A DNA stretch of 64,000 nucleotides from Caulobacter sp. UNC279MFTsu5.1 (GTDB lineage: Bacteria; Pseudomonadota; Alphaproteobacteria; Caulobacterales; Caulobacteraceae). The DNA is taken from contig NZ_FORN01000008.1 of the NCBI RefSeq assembly GCF_900114015.1, positions 62,001 through 126,000 on the forward strand. The letters are read 5' to 3'. The notes beneath the pieces were generated by a model. It was not told the DNA's origin and searched no databases. It worked only from the letters and a program-made list of their open reading frames with translations. This document shows, in pieces, positions 42,456-51,605 of the stretch; positions within the stretch are counted from its first letter, which is position 1, and each line of letters begins with the position of its first letter. Made by a program: the position numbers and the translations under genes.

Positions 42456-43985
42456 TCAAGCTGAGCTAGGGGCTCCTGCGGCGATACGCTGCACCAGCAC
42501 CGTGTCCCAGCCGTACGGGTCGTCGCGGAAGTTCATCTGCCCGTCTGGGGTCATATAGGCCGTCCAGTAGAGCAGAAATACGGCGATGGGCTGGGCCAGC
42601 GGCGCGCGCACGGTCTTGCCCGCCGCCAGGATGGCGTCGACCACGTCTGGCTGCCAATCGGGGCTGGAGGCCAGGAGCTGCTTGGCCAGGGGGATCGGCT
42701 TTTCCAGCCGCACGCAGCCGTGGCTGGCCAGGCGGCTGAAGCTGGCGAACTTCGAGCGGCTGGGCGTGTCGTGCAGATAGACGCCGTAGGGATTGTCGAA
42801 GTCGAACTTCACCAGGCCCAGGGCGGCCTTGGGCCCGGCCTTCTGCTGCAGCCGCGAGGTCCCCTCGCCCGTCGAGATGACGATGAAGTCGTTGCGGGCC
42901 AGATAGCCGGGGTGGGCCCGTTCCTTGGGCCACAGCTCCTTGGCGGCGATCGACGACGGCACGTTCCACGGCGGATTGAGCACGATCGAGTGGATCGTCG
43001 ACTGCAGCATCGGCGTCTCGTCGCCCGGTCGGCCGGTCACCGCCCGCATGGTCAGGTTCGGGGCGTCGTTGTGGAAGACGCTCATCACCGCGGCGGCGAT
43101 GTTGACCTGGATGCGGTCGGCCGGCAACTCCTGGGGCAGCCAGCGCCAGCGCTCCATATTGGCCAGGATCTGGTCGATCCGGCGCTCCACGGGCACGTTC
43201 AGCGCCGCCAGGGTGGCCGGGCCCAGGCCGCCGTCGGGATTGAGGCCGAAGCGCTTCTGGGCGCGCATCAGGGCCTGCTGCAGGGCCGCGTCGAACACCG
43301 AGGCCCGATCGACGGCCACCGTCGTGTCCTCGACCGCCAGCCGGGCCTCAAGGGCCGCGATGCGCGGATCACCGGTCGCGCCCAGCTTCAGCGGCGCGCC
43401 TGGCGGCAAGGCCTTCCAGCCGCCGACCGCGGCGATGTCGCGATAGGTCGCCAGGCCCTTTCGCAAGGTCTGGTAGCCGGTATAGGGCGGCGGCAGGCTG
43501 TCCAGCCACGGCCCCAGGCGGTCCTGGGCGGCGGCCTGAACGAAGTCGGGGCCCGGATCGTAGGGCCCGGGGCGCAGACCCCAGTCGCCGAGGAAGGCGT
43601 CCGGCGCCAGGCGGCCGGTGCGCACGGCCCTGGCGTAGCGCAGGGTCAGGTCGATCAGCCGGGCCTGGGCGCCTTGGCGCGTGGGGGCGTCTCGGGCGCT
43701 CAGCGACGGCAGCAGCGCGTCGGGCGCGAAGGCGTCGGCCTCGAAGCCGTGGGTGTAGGCCTGCCCCAGGGTCCGCAGCAGCAGCTCGACCTGGTCGGAC
43801 CGCAGCACCACGCTGGTCGGCGACGGCGGGGCCGGCTGCTGCGGCGCCCGCTGCGGGGCCCGCACCAGGGGCGGATTCTGGATCTGCGCGACGGCCGAGG
43901 AAACCGAGAGAAGAGAGACCGCGCCGCCAAGCAGTGCGTCACGTTTGGTCCAGGACTTGATCACCGTCGAAAGGTCTCGCCGCAC
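42456..43985 (-). CDS. L,D-transpeptidase, YcbB (LdtD) type
   Basis: 509 residues if it starts at GTG 43985; GTG 43964 is also possible and would shorten it by 7. The signal peptide region is R-D-A-L-L-G-G-A-V-S-L-L-S-V-S-S-A. A scaffold domain and a peptidoglycan-binding-like region (F-G-L-N-P-D-G-G-L-G-P-A-T-L-A-A-L-N-V-P) lead to the YkuD catalytic domain: IVLNPPWNVPSSIA, then SRLASHGCVRLEKP with the catalytic Cys and His. It forms 3-3 peptidoglycan crosslinks, or anchors protein, in the periplasm. This is the long YcbB architecture rather than the small YkuD type. Confidence 0.9.
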   Translation of the reverse strand: MRRDLSTVIKSWTKRDALLGGAVSLLSVSSAVAQIQNPPLVRAPQRAPQQPAPPSPTSVVLRSDQVELLLRTLGQAYTHGFEADAFAPDALLPSLSARDAPTRQGAQARLIDLTLRYARAVRTGRLAPDAFLGDWGLRPGPYDPGPDFVQAAAQDRLGPWLDSLPPPYTGYQTLRKGLATYRDIAAVGGWKALPPGAPLKLGATGDPRIAALEARLAVEDTTVAVDRASVFDAALQQALMRAQKRFGLNPDGGLGPATLAALNVPVERRIDQILANMERWRWLPQELPADRIQVNIAAAVMSVFHNDAPNLTMRAVTGRPGDETPMLQSTIHSIVLNPPWNVPSSIAAKELWPKERAHPGYLARNDFIVISTGEGTSRLQQKAGPKAALGLVKFDFDNPYGVYLHDTPSRSKFASFSRLASHGCVRLEKPIPLAKQLLASSPDWQPDVVDAILAAGKTVRAPLAQPIAVFLLYWTAYMTPDGQMNFRDDPYGWDTVLVQRIAAGAPSSA

Positions 43986-44101
43986 GTTCGCGCGCGGCCA
44001 GTCCGCGCGCCCTCAAATGGCCGTTGCGATCCGGGCTCGTCAACGCCCGTGTCGTGGAAGGCCAACGGTTCAGAGTACTTATGGTTCTTTATTTCGGATG
44101 C

Positions 44102-44127
44102 GGAACCTTAACGCCACACTGGCGGTT
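44102..44127 (+). promoter_or_regulatory. Possible EcfG/SigT-type general-stress promoter
   Basis: GGAAC (44102-44106) is followed after 17 bases by GGTT (44124-44127), one mismatch from the alphaproteobacterial stress-sigma consensus GGAAC-N16/17-CGTT. It is 54 bases upstream of the glycosyltransferase start, and it would put the glucan and trehalose genes under stress control. Confidence 0.4.
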
Positions 44128-44180
44128 TGATCCGACGTCGGGGCGTGCTGTCACGCCCTTTCAGCGTCAGGATTTCGTCG

Positions 44181-45245
44181 ATGAGGATCGCCCAGGTTCC
44201 GCCCCTGTACGAAGCCGTCCCGCCGCGGTTCTACGGCGGCACCGAACGAGTCGTCGCCCACCTCACCGACGCCCTGGTCGACCTGGGCCATGACGTCACC
44301 CTGTTCGCCTCCGGCGACGCCCGCACCAAGGCCGAGCTGGTGGTCGTGCGCGACCAGGCCATGCGCCTCGATCCGGCCCCGCTCAAGTCGGACCTGGCCG
44401 CCCACCTGGCCATGCTGGCCGAGGTCCGTCGCCAGGCCCATCGCTTCGACGTCCTCCACTTCCACACCGACATGATCCAGTTCCCGATGTTCGAGGACAT
44501 GGCCGGCAAGACCCTGACCACCCTGCACGGGCGGCTGGATCTGAAGGACCTGGCGGGCGTCTATCGCCGCTGGCCGCAGTTTCCGCTGGTCTCGATCTCG
44601 GACGATCAGAGACGTCCCCTGCCCTTCGCCAATTGGGCCGGCACGGTGCTGCACGGCATGGCCGAGGAGATCTACGATTTCCGTCCGAAATCCGAGGGTT
44701 ACCTGGCTTTCCTCGGCCGCATCTCGCCCGAGAAGGGCCCCGACCGCGCCATCGCCATCGCCAAGCGCCTGGGCAAGAGGCTGAAGATCGCCGCCAAGAT
44801 CGACGCCGCCGACCGCGCCTATTTCCATGAAGAGGTCGAGCATCTGATGGACCATCCGCTGATCGAGTTCATCGGCGAGATCGGCGACCACCAGAAGTCC
44901 GACTTCCTGGGCGGCGCCGACGCCCTGCTGTTCCCCATCGCCTGGCCCGAGCCGTTCGGCCTGGTGATGATCGAGGCCATGGCCTGCGGCACGCCGGTGA
45001 TCGCCTACAACTACGGCTCGGTGCCCGAAGTGATCGAGGACGGTCTGACGGGCTTCATCGTCCGGGGCGAGGACGAGGCGGTGGCCGCGGCGCGGCGCCT
45101 GGGCGAGCTCGACCGCCTTCAGATCCGCCGCCGGTTCGAGACCCGGTTCTCGGCGGTCGCCATGGCGCGTCGCTATCTGGCGCTCTATGATCGGCTGGAG
45201 AACGCGTCCGCGCCGCCGCGCCTGACGCTGGCCCAAAGCGCCTGA
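44181..45245 (+). CDS. GT4-family glycosyltransferase
   Basis: 354 residues from ATG 44181, after CAGGA. It has the two-domain GT-B fold: the acceptor-side start (R-F-Y-G-G-T-E-R-V-V-A-H-L), then FLGRISPEKGPDRAIAIAKR with the nucleotide-sugar Lys region, and E-P-F-G-L-V-M-I-E-A-M-A-C-G-T-P, which holds the E-x7-E motif. It transfers a hexose from a nucleotide sugar, in the cytoplasm, to an unknown acceptor. It precedes an amylo-1,6-glucosidase-like gene and a GH15, so a glycogen/trehalose/glucan role is plausible, but GT4 members are too diverse to decide. Confidence 0.88.
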   Translation: MRIAQVPPLYEAVPPRFYGGTERVVAHLTDALVDLGHDVTLFASGDARTKAELVVVRDQAMRLDPAPLKSDLAAHLAMLAEVRRQAHRFDVLHFHTDMIQFPMFEDMAGKTLTTLHGRLDLKDLAGVYRRWPQFPLVSISDDQRRPLPFANWAGTVLHGMAEEIYDFRPKSEGYLAFLGRISPEKGPDRAIAIAKRLGKRLKIAAKIDAADRAYFHEEVEHLMDHPLIEFIGEIGDHQKSDFLGGADALLFPIAWPEPFGLVMIEAMACGTPVIAYNYGSVPEVIEDGLTGFIVRGEDEAVAAARRLGELDRLQIRRRFETRFSAVAMARRYLALYDRLENASAPPRLTLAQSA

Positions 45246-45371
45246 CCGCGGCCCCGCGCGCGACGGCCGCGTCGCGGACATGATCAGGCCGTAAGAAGTC
45301 TGGGACCCGCCCGCCGCGGATGCGCGACGCGGCGAGTTTGCGAGGGACCTCAGCGCAAGGGGCCGAACGAC

Positions 45372-47531
45372 ATGGACGATCTCACACTAGGCCCGACCCC
45401 GAGCGGCGCCGTCGAACAGGGCGAAACCGGCGAGCCGCGCGTCCCCTACCGGCTGTTCGCGCTGAAGGACAAGGACACCTTCCTGGTGGCCGACGCGTTC
45501 GGCGACGTGCTGGGCGCGGCCGATGGCCTGTTCCACGACGACACCCGCCTGCTGTCGCGGCTGCGCCTGCTGCTCGGCAACCGCTCGCCGGCCCTGCTGA
45601 GCGCGGCGGTGTCGCAGGACAACGTGTTCTTCACCTCGCACTCGACCAACGAGCCCCTGCCCGCCCTGGGCGGGGCGGCGGCGCCGCACGGCGCGATCCA
45701 TGTCGAGCGCAAGCGGTTCCTGTGGGACCAGCGGCTCTACGAGCGCCTGCGCTTCGTCAACTACAGCCGCGACATGGTGATCCTGCCGGTCGGCCTGGAA
45801 TACGACGCCGATTTCCACGACATGTTCGAAGTGCGCGGCTCCAAGCGCCCGGCCCGCGGCCGGGTCCTACCCGCCGAGACCAACGGCCGCTCGGTGACCT
45901 ACGCCTATGACGGCTTGGACGGCGTGCGCCGCAACAGCATCATCTCGTTCTCCGAGCCGCCCGGACGCCTGGGTCCACAGCGCGCCGACTTCATGTTCAT
46001 GCTGACGCCCGAGACCCATTTCGACCTCTATATCGAGGTGGGGGGCGAGCCCGCCCAGCCGCCGACGCGCGAGCGGTGGCGGGCGGCGGCGGCGCGGGCC
46101 CGGATCGACATGCGCAACCGCCGACGGCGCGGCGCGCGGCTGCATAGCTCGGGCCGGCTGTTCAACGACTGGCTGGAGAAGTCGCGGGCCGACCTTGCCC
46201 TGCTGACCACCCAGTTCGCCACCGGCCCCTACCCCTATGCCGGCATCCCCTGGTTCTCGACGCCGTTCGGCCGCGACGCGATCATCACCGCCTGGCAGGT
46301 GCTGTGGATCGAGCCTGGCTTGGCCAAGGGCGTGCTGGGCTACCTGGCCGAACACCAGGCCGCGGAGGTCAGCGCCTTCCGCGACAGCGCGCCGGGCAAG
46401 ATCATGCACGAGACGCGCAAGGGCGAGATGACCGCCCTGGGCGAGCTGCCGTTCGGCCGCTACTACGGCGGGGTCGACACCACGCCGCTGTTCGTGGCCC
46501 TGGCCTGCGCCTACGCCGAACGCACCGGCGACCTCGACTTCATCGAAAGCCTGTGGGAGCCGCTGATGGCGGCCATCGCCTGGATCGAGCATTTCGGCGA
46601 CAGCGACGGCGACGGCCTGATCGACTACGCCCGCGGCCTGGACTCCGGCCTGTCGAACCAGAACTGGAAGGACAGTGAGGACAGCGTCTTCCACGAGGAC
46701 GGCAAGTTCCCCGACGGTCCGATCGCCGTGGTCGAGGTCCAGGGCTACGCCTTCGCCGCCTTCAAGGGCATGGCGGACCTGGCCGAGCGGCGCGGCGATC
46801 CCGAGAACGCCGAGCGCTGGCGCGCCAAGGCCGAGCACCTGCGCATCGAGGTCGAGACCAAGTTCTGGATGGAGGACAAGGGCTTCTACGCCATGGCCGT
46901 CGACGGCCACGGCCAGCCCTGCCGGGTGCGCGGCTCCAATCCCGGCCACCTGCTGTTCTGCGGCCTGCCCACGCCCGAGCGCGCCGAAAAGGTGGCCGAC
47001 GCCCTGCTGTCGGCCGCGTTCCACAACGGTTTCGGGGTGCGGACCCTGGCCCAGGGCGAGCCGCGCTTCAATCCGATGAGCTATCACAACGGTTCGGTCT
47101 GGCCGCACGACACGGCGATCTGCGCCATGGGCCTGGCCCGCTACGGCCATCGCGACGGGGTGGTCGATATGACCTCGGGCCTGTTCGAGACCGCCGCCCA
47201 CTACGAGATGCGCCTGCCCGAGCTGTTCTGCGGCTTCCCGCGCCAGCCGGGCGAGCCGCCGGTGGCCTATCCGGTGGCGTGCCTGCCCCAGGCCTGGGCG
47301 GCCGGCTCGGCCTTCATGATGCTGCAGGCCTGCCTGGGGATCACCATCGACGGCTGGCGCGGCGAGGTGCACCTGTCCGACCCGCGCCTGCCGATCGGCA
47401 TCGACCATCTGCAGGTCGACGGCCTGAAGATCGGCGAGGCGTGCACGGACATCACCTTCGAACACGTCGGCGCCAATGTGGCGGCCCACACCAGCAAGCA
47501 CTCGCCGGTGCCGATCCTGATCAGGCGGTGA
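45372..47531 (+). CDS. Amylo-alpha-1,6-glucosidase (glycogen debranching)-like protein
   Basis: 719 residues. The N-terminal beta domain (F-A-L-K-D-K-D-T-F-L-V, then D-D-T-R-L-L-S-R) is the debranching-enzyme N-terminal module, and the C-terminal (alpha/alpha)6 domain carries the GH-type signature GIPWFSTPFGRDAIITAWQV. It has YYGGVDTTPLFVALACAYAE and, late, SVWPHDTAICAMGLARYGHR. It trims 1,6-branched alpha-glucan. There is no signal peptide, so it is cytoplasmic. It lies between a GT4 gene and a GH15 gene. The similar phosphorylase-independent amylo-glucosidases are the family; linkage preference is inferred. Confidence 0.88.
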   Translation: MDDLTLGPTPSGAVEQGETGEPRVPYRLFALKDKDTFLVADAFGDVLGAADGLFHDDTRLLSRLRLLLGNRSPALLSAAVSQDNVFFTSHSTNEPLPALGGAAAPHGAIHVERKRFLWDQRLYERLRFVNYSRDMVILPVGLEYDADFHDMFEVRGSKRPARGRVLPAETNGRSVTYAYDGLDGVRRNSIISFSEPPGRLGPQRADFMFMLTPETHFDLYIEVGGEPAQPPTRERWRAAAARARIDMRNRRRRGARLHSSGRLFNDWLEKSRADLALLTTQFATGPYPYAGIPWFSTPFGRDAIITAWQVLWIEPGLAKGVLGYLAEHQAAEVSAFRDSAPGKIMHETRKGEMTALGELPFGRYYGGVDTTPLFVALACAYAERTGDLDFIESLWEPLMAAIAWIEHFGDSDGDGLIDYARGLDSGLSNQNWKDSEDSVFHEDGKFPDGPIAVVEVQGYAFAAFKGMADLAERRGDPENAERWRAKAEHLRIEVETKFWMEDKGFYAMAVDGHGQPCRVRGSNPGHLLFCGLPTPERAEKVADALLSAAFHNGFGVRTLAQGEPRFNPMSYHNGSVWPHDTAICAMGLARYGHRDGVVDMTSGLFETAAHYEMRLPELFCGFPRQPGEPPVAYPVACLPQAWAAGSAFMMLQACLGITIDGWRGEVHLSDPRLPIGIDHLQVDGLKIGEACTDITFEHVGANVAAHTSKHSPVPILIRR

Positions 47532-47539
47532 CTTTCATA

Positions 47540-47665
47540 CCGCTCATCCCGGCGAATGCCGGGACCCAGATGGCAAGGCCGAGCGTCGGTTCCATGAACT
47601 CGGCGCTCCTCCAGCCAGCCTCTCGGCTCTGGGATCTGGGTCCCGGCATTCGCCGGGATGAGCGG
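47540..47665. repeat. Intergenic element with 32-base perfect inverted ends
   Basis: The 32 bases at 47540-47571 and 47634-47665 are exact inverse complements of each other (outer ends CCGCTCATCCCGG and CCGGGATGAGCGG), separated by 62 bases. It fills nearly all the space between the debranching and GH15 genes and may form a long cruciform. Its CATCCCGG core relates it to the TGTCATCCCGG family. Confidence 0.75.
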
Positions 47666-47694
47666 GTCTAGAATTGAACGCGGAGAAATACGCA

Positions 47695-49491
47695 ATGCCG
47701 CAGAACCTCGACCTCTTCCCGATCGGAAACTGCGCCGTCAGCGCCCTGATCGACCGCTGCGGGCGGTTCGTCTGGGCCTGCGCGCCCCGCATCGATTCCG
47801 ACCCGGTGTTCAGCGCGCTGCTGGGCGGGTTGGAGCCCGGCGATCCCGCCGCCAAGGGGACCTGGGAGGTCGTGGTCGACGGGGCCGCGACCGTCGAACA
47901 GGACTATCTGCGCAACACCCCGATCCTGCGCACGGTGATCACCGACGGCGACGGGGCCAGCGTCGAGGTCATCGACTTCGCCCCCCGCTACCAGCAGTAC
48001 GGGCGCAGCTTCCGGCCCACCGCCTTCATCCGCCTGATCCGCCCGCTGGCCAGCGTGGCGCGGATCACCATCCGCCTGCGCCCCACCGCCGACTGGGGCG
48101 CGCGGGCGGCCGAGACCACGCACGGCTCCAACCACATCCGCTTCGTGTGCTCGGACATGACCCTGCGCCTGTCCACCGACGGGCCGGTGTCGCATGTGCT
48201 GGAGGAACGCACGTTCCGGCTGGAAAAGCCGATCGCCATGTATCTGGGCGCCGACGAGGGCTTCAACGCCGACATCGGGGCCACCTGCAACCGCATGCTC
48301 CAGCAGACCCTGGAATACTGGATGGACTGGGTGCGGGGCCTGGCCGTGCCGCTGGACTACCAGAGCGCGGTGATCCGCTCGGCCATCACCCTGAAGCTCT
48401 GCATGCATGAGGAGACCGGGGCCATCGTCGCGGCCATGACCACCTCGATCCCCGAGCACGCCGACAGCGGCCGCAACTGGGACTACCGCTACTGCTGGCT
48501 GCGCGACGCCTATTACGTGGTCCAGGCCCTGAACCGCCTGGGCGCGGTCGACATCCTGGAGAACTATCTGGGCTATCTGCGCAACATCGTCGACCGGGCG
48601 GCGGGCGGGCATATCCAGCCGCTGTTCGGGGTGGGGTTCGAGCCGCAGCTGACCGAGCGCTTCGCCCCCGCCCTGGCCGGCTATCGCGGCATGGGGCCGG
48701 TGCGGATCGGCAACCAGGCGTTCGAGCACCAGCAGCACGACGTCTACGGCCAGATCATCCTGTCGACCGTCCAGGCCTTCTTCGACGAGCGCCTGCTGCG
48801 GCCCGGCACGGTCGAGGACTTCCACAGCCTGGAGCCGGTCGGCGAGCGAGCCTTCCAACTGCACGACCAGCCCGACGCCAGCCTGTGGGAGTTCCGCGGC
48901 CGGGCCAATGTCCACACCTATTCGGCGGTGATGTGCTGGGCGGCCTGCGACCGACTGGGCAACGCCGCCGCCCGCCTGGGCCTGGACGACCGCGCCGACT
49001 TCTGGAACGAGCGCGCCGCCCGGGTGCGGCAGACCATCGACAAGCGGGCCTGGAACGAGGACCTGGGCCGCTTCGCCGCCACCTTCGAGGGCGACGAGCT
49101 GGACGCCAGCCTGCTGCAGCTGGTCGACCTGCGCTTCATCGAGGCCAAGGACCCGCGCAACGTCGCCACCGTCGCCGCGATCGAGGCCGGCCTGCGCAAG
49201 GGCTCCTACCTGCTGCGCTACGCCATCCCCGACGACTTCGGCGCCCCGCAGACGGCGTTCAACATCTGCACCTTCTGGCTGGTCGAGGCGCTATACCTGG
49301 CCGGCCGGATCGAGGAGGCGCGCGCGCTGTTCGAAGAGATGCTGGAGCGCCGCACCACCGCCGGCCTGCTGTCGGAGGACATCGGCTTCGCGGACGGCGA
49401 GCTGTGGGGCAACTATCCGCAGACCTATTCGCTGGTCGGGCTGATCAACTGCGCGGTGCTGCTGAGCCGGCCGTGGACGTCGGTGCGTTAG
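47695..49491 (+). CDS. Glycoside hydrolase family 15 (glucoamylase-like)
   Basis: 598 residues from ATG 47695, 7 bases after GGAGAA; the frame also opens at TTG 47674. The GH15 N-terminal beta domain is followed by the (alpha/alpha)6 barrel: GRNWDYRYCWLRDAYYVVQA and, late, LLSEDIGFADGELWGNYPQT, with the catalytic Glu region. It has no signal peptide. Prokaryotic GH15 proteins near trehalose genes hydrolyse trehalose, maltose or glucan. With OtsAB encoded 4 kb on, it may recycle trehalose, or degrade glucan after the debranching enzyme. Confidence 0.9.
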   Translation: MPQNLDLFPIGNCAVSALIDRCGRFVWACAPRIDSDPVFSALLGGLEPGDPAAKGTWEVVVDGAATVEQDYLRNTPILRTVITDGDGASVEVIDFAPRYQQYGRSFRPTAFIRLIRPLASVARITIRLRPTADWGARAAETTHGSNHIRFVCSDMTLRLSTDGPVSHVLEERTFRLEKPIAMYLGADEGFNADIGATCNRMLQQTLEYWMDWVRGLAVPLDYQSAVIRSAITLKLCMHEETGAIVAAMTTSIPEHADSGRNWDYRYCWLRDAYYVVQALNRLGAVDILENYLGYLRNIVDRAAGGHIQPLFGVGFEPQLTERFAPALAGYRGMGPVRIGNQAFEHQQHDVYGQIILSTVQAFFDERLLRPGTVEDFHSLEPVGERAFQLHDQPDASLWEFRGRANVHTYSAVMCWAACDRLGNAAARLGLDDRADFWNERAARVRQTIDKRAWNEDLGRFAATFEGDELDASLLQLVDLRFIEAKDPRNVATVAAIEAGLRKGSYLLRYAIPDDFGAPQTAFNICTFWLVEALYLAGRIEEARALFEEMLERRTTAGLLSEDIGFADGELWGNYPQTYSLVGLINCAVLLSRPWTSVR

Positions 49492-49556
49492 GCCTCTCCC
49501 AGCGGGAAAGGGGTTCAGACTTGCGGAACCCGCCGCGATCCTGAAAGAACCGAGGC

Positions 49557-50567
49557 GTGACGGAACACAGGACACAACGCCTCGCCGCCCTGGACGGCCT
49601 GCGGGCGGTGGCGGCGCTGGGGGTGCTGCTGTACCACGTCGCCGACTGGTCGGGCCGGCCGGGCCGCTTCGCGCACGGCTATCTGGCGGTGGATTTCTTC
49701 TTCTGCCTCAGCGGCTTCGTCCTGGCCCACGCGTTCGAGCGGCGCGAGATCGGCTGGCCGGCCTATCTGTGGATCCGGATCGTGCGGATCTGGCCGCTGC
49801 TGGTGCTGTCGACGCTGATCGGCGCGGTCCTGACCTCTCGCCACAGCCCGCCCTTCTGGCCCAACCTGGCGCGCGGCCTGCTGCTGATCCCCCGCCTGGG
49901 CCATCCGGCCGAATGGACCTTTCCCACCCTCTTCCCGTTCAATCCGCCGGCCTGGTCGCTGTGCCTGGAAGTGATTGTCAGCGCCCTGTGGTTCCCGCTG
50001 CGGCGGGCGCCCGACCTGGTGGCGGCGGGGATCGTCTTCTGCGGCGGCGCGGTCATGGCCTGGGTCGCCCTGGGCCTGAACGGGGTCGAGACCGGCTGGG
50101 ACCAGGCGACCTTCTGGCTGGGCGTGGTGCGGGCGACCTTCAGCTTCGGCCTGGGCTGGCTGGGCTGGCGCTACCGGGCCCTGGCGCCGCGGCCGCGCCT
50201 GTGGCTGCCGGCCGCCGTCCTGCTGGCGGTGCTGGTCATGCCGCTGGCGCCGGTCCGGCCCTGGAACGGGCTCTACGACTTCGCCTGCGTGGCGGTGCTG
50301 TTCCCTCTGCTGGTGCTGGTCGGCGCCCACGACCCCAAGGGCGCGGCCGGCGCCCTGTGCCGGACGACGGGCGACGTCTCCTACCCGCTCTACGCGCTGC
50401 ACTGGGCGACCTGGGCGGTGATGTTGCGGCTCTATCCCGACGGCTGGCGGAGCGTGCTGCCGGTGTGGTTCGCCGCGCTGGCCGTGGTCGTCGCGCCGGC
50501 CGTGGCCTGGGTCGCGTTCCGGCTCTACGACGCGCCAGTGCGGCGGTGGTTGCGGCGCCGCGCCTGA
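49557..50567 (+). CDS. Acyltransferase 3 family membrane protein
   Basis: 336 residues from GTG 49557. The N-terminal signature LAALDGLRAVAALGVLLYHV leads to about ten hydrophobic segments, and D-F-F-F-C-L-S-G-F-V-L-A-H-A-F is the conserved second block of acyltransferase-3 proteins. Such enzymes transfer acyl (often acetyl) groups to sugars of envelope polysaccharides, across the inner membrane. It lies 65 bases after GH15 and converges with the alpha/beta hydrolase, 7 bases apart. The acceptor glycan is unknown. Confidence 0.88.
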   Translation: MTEHRTQRLAALDGLRAVAALGVLLYHVADWSGRPGRFAHGYLAVDFFFCLSGFVLAHAFERREIGWPAYLWIRIVRIWPLLVLSTLIGAVLTSRHSPPFWPNLARGLLLIPRLGHPAEWTFPTLFPFNPPAWSLCLEVIVSALWFPLRRAPDLVAAGIVFCGGAVMAWVALGLNGVETGWDQATFWLGVVRATFSFGLGWLGWRYRALAPRPRLWLPAAVLLAVLVMPLAPVRPWNGLYDFACVAVLFPLLVLVGAHDPKGAAGALCRTTGDVSYPLYALHWATWAVMLRLYPDGWRSVLPVWFAALAVVVAPAVAWVAFRLYDAPVRRWLRRRA

Positions 50568-50574
50568 GGTCCCT

Positions 50575-51492
50575 TCAGCACCGCGTCACCCCCGTTTCCG
50601 GACGCTCGCCGGCCAGCCAGTCCACCGCCGCGACCACCTCGCCGCGCTGGGCGTCGAGGATCGAGGTGTGGCTGGCCGCGACGTCGACGACCAGCGCGCG
50701 GCAGGCGCGAGCGGCCGGAGCGACCTCGGCGGCGCGCCAGGCGCGGGCCAGGGGCTTGTCGGGCGTCCGAGTGGCGACGACCGCCGCCACCGGGATGGCC
50801 GGGCTCAGCGGCGGCAGGGCGTCGACGGCGGCCAGGCCCGGCAGGAAGGCCCGCTCCTCCTCCAGCCCCGCCCGGATGCTGTTCCGCCCCGTCCAGGCCC
50901 TGCGTCGTCGGGCCTCCGCCTCGGCGGCCGGCGAGATGTCGTCCATCAGCGGGACCAGGCGGGTCAGGCCGACGGCGCGGGCGAACGGCGTGAAGCCGGC
51001 CAACCGCGCCTCGCGCTTCAGGTCGGCCATGGCCAGCGGCTGGTCCTGGACGTCGGTCCCCACCGCGTCGACCAGCACCAGCCCCGCCGTCCGCGCGGGC
51101 CACAGGCGGGCGAAGGCCTCGACATAGAGCCCGCCGTTCGAATGTCCGCCCAGGATCACCGGCGCGTCGCCCTCCTCCGCCGCCACCAAGGCGCCCAGCC
51201 GCCTGGCGACGGCGACCGGGGAGCGGTCCAGGTCGTGCATCGCCGCCAGGCCGATGCCGTCGCGGTCATAGGCGCAGACCTTGCCTTTCGTCGCCAGGTC
51301 GCCGGCCACCAGCGACCAGTCGGCCGCCCCGCCGAACGCCCCGGCCTCGAGGATCACGGTCGGGCGCGCGGTCTTCCGGCCCTGGCACTCCAGCCCGCCG
51401 CCGGCGACGCCGGCCGCATCCAGCCCGCCCCGTGTCGCGCATCCGGCCAGCAGCAGCAGCAGGGCCGCCAACAGGACGGTCTTCGGTTTCAT
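50575..51492 (-). CDS. Alpha/beta hydrolase, lipoprotein
   Basis: 305 residues. The lipobox is L-L-A-G-C at residue 18, after a short hydrophobic segment. The alpha/beta-hydrolase core follows: V-I-L-E-A-G-A-F-G-G-A, the nucleophile elbow ILGGHSNGGLY (G-x-S-x-G with Ser in H-S-N), and the late Asp and H-T-S-I-L-D. It is membrane-anchored on the periplasmic side and probably an esterase or lipase-like enzyme. It is not linked to another gene. The substrate is unknown. Confidence 0.85.
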   Translation of the reverse strand: MKPKTVLLAALLLLLAGCATRGGLDAAGVAGGGLECQGRKTARPTVILEAGAFGGAADWSLVAGDLATKGKVCAYDRDGIGLAAMHDLDRSPVAVARRLGALVAAEEGDAPVILGGHSNGGLYVEAFARLWPARTAGLVLVDAVGTDVQDQPLAMADLKREARLAGFTPFARAVGLTRLVPLMDDISPAAEAEARRRRAWTGRNSIRAGLEEERAFLPGLAAVDALPPLSPAIPVAAVVATRTPDKPLARAWRAAEVAPAARACRALVVDVAASHTSILDAQRGEVVAAVDWLAGERPETGVTRC

Positions 51493-51605
51493 CAGGCGTT
51501 CCTAGTTGCGGTCGGGCGAAAATGTAAGCGGTTTCGCCCGTCGAACCCGGCGTGACGAACCGGGCCGATAATGCTCTGTTGCCCGCCGACACGTCGCGAG
51601 GATCC

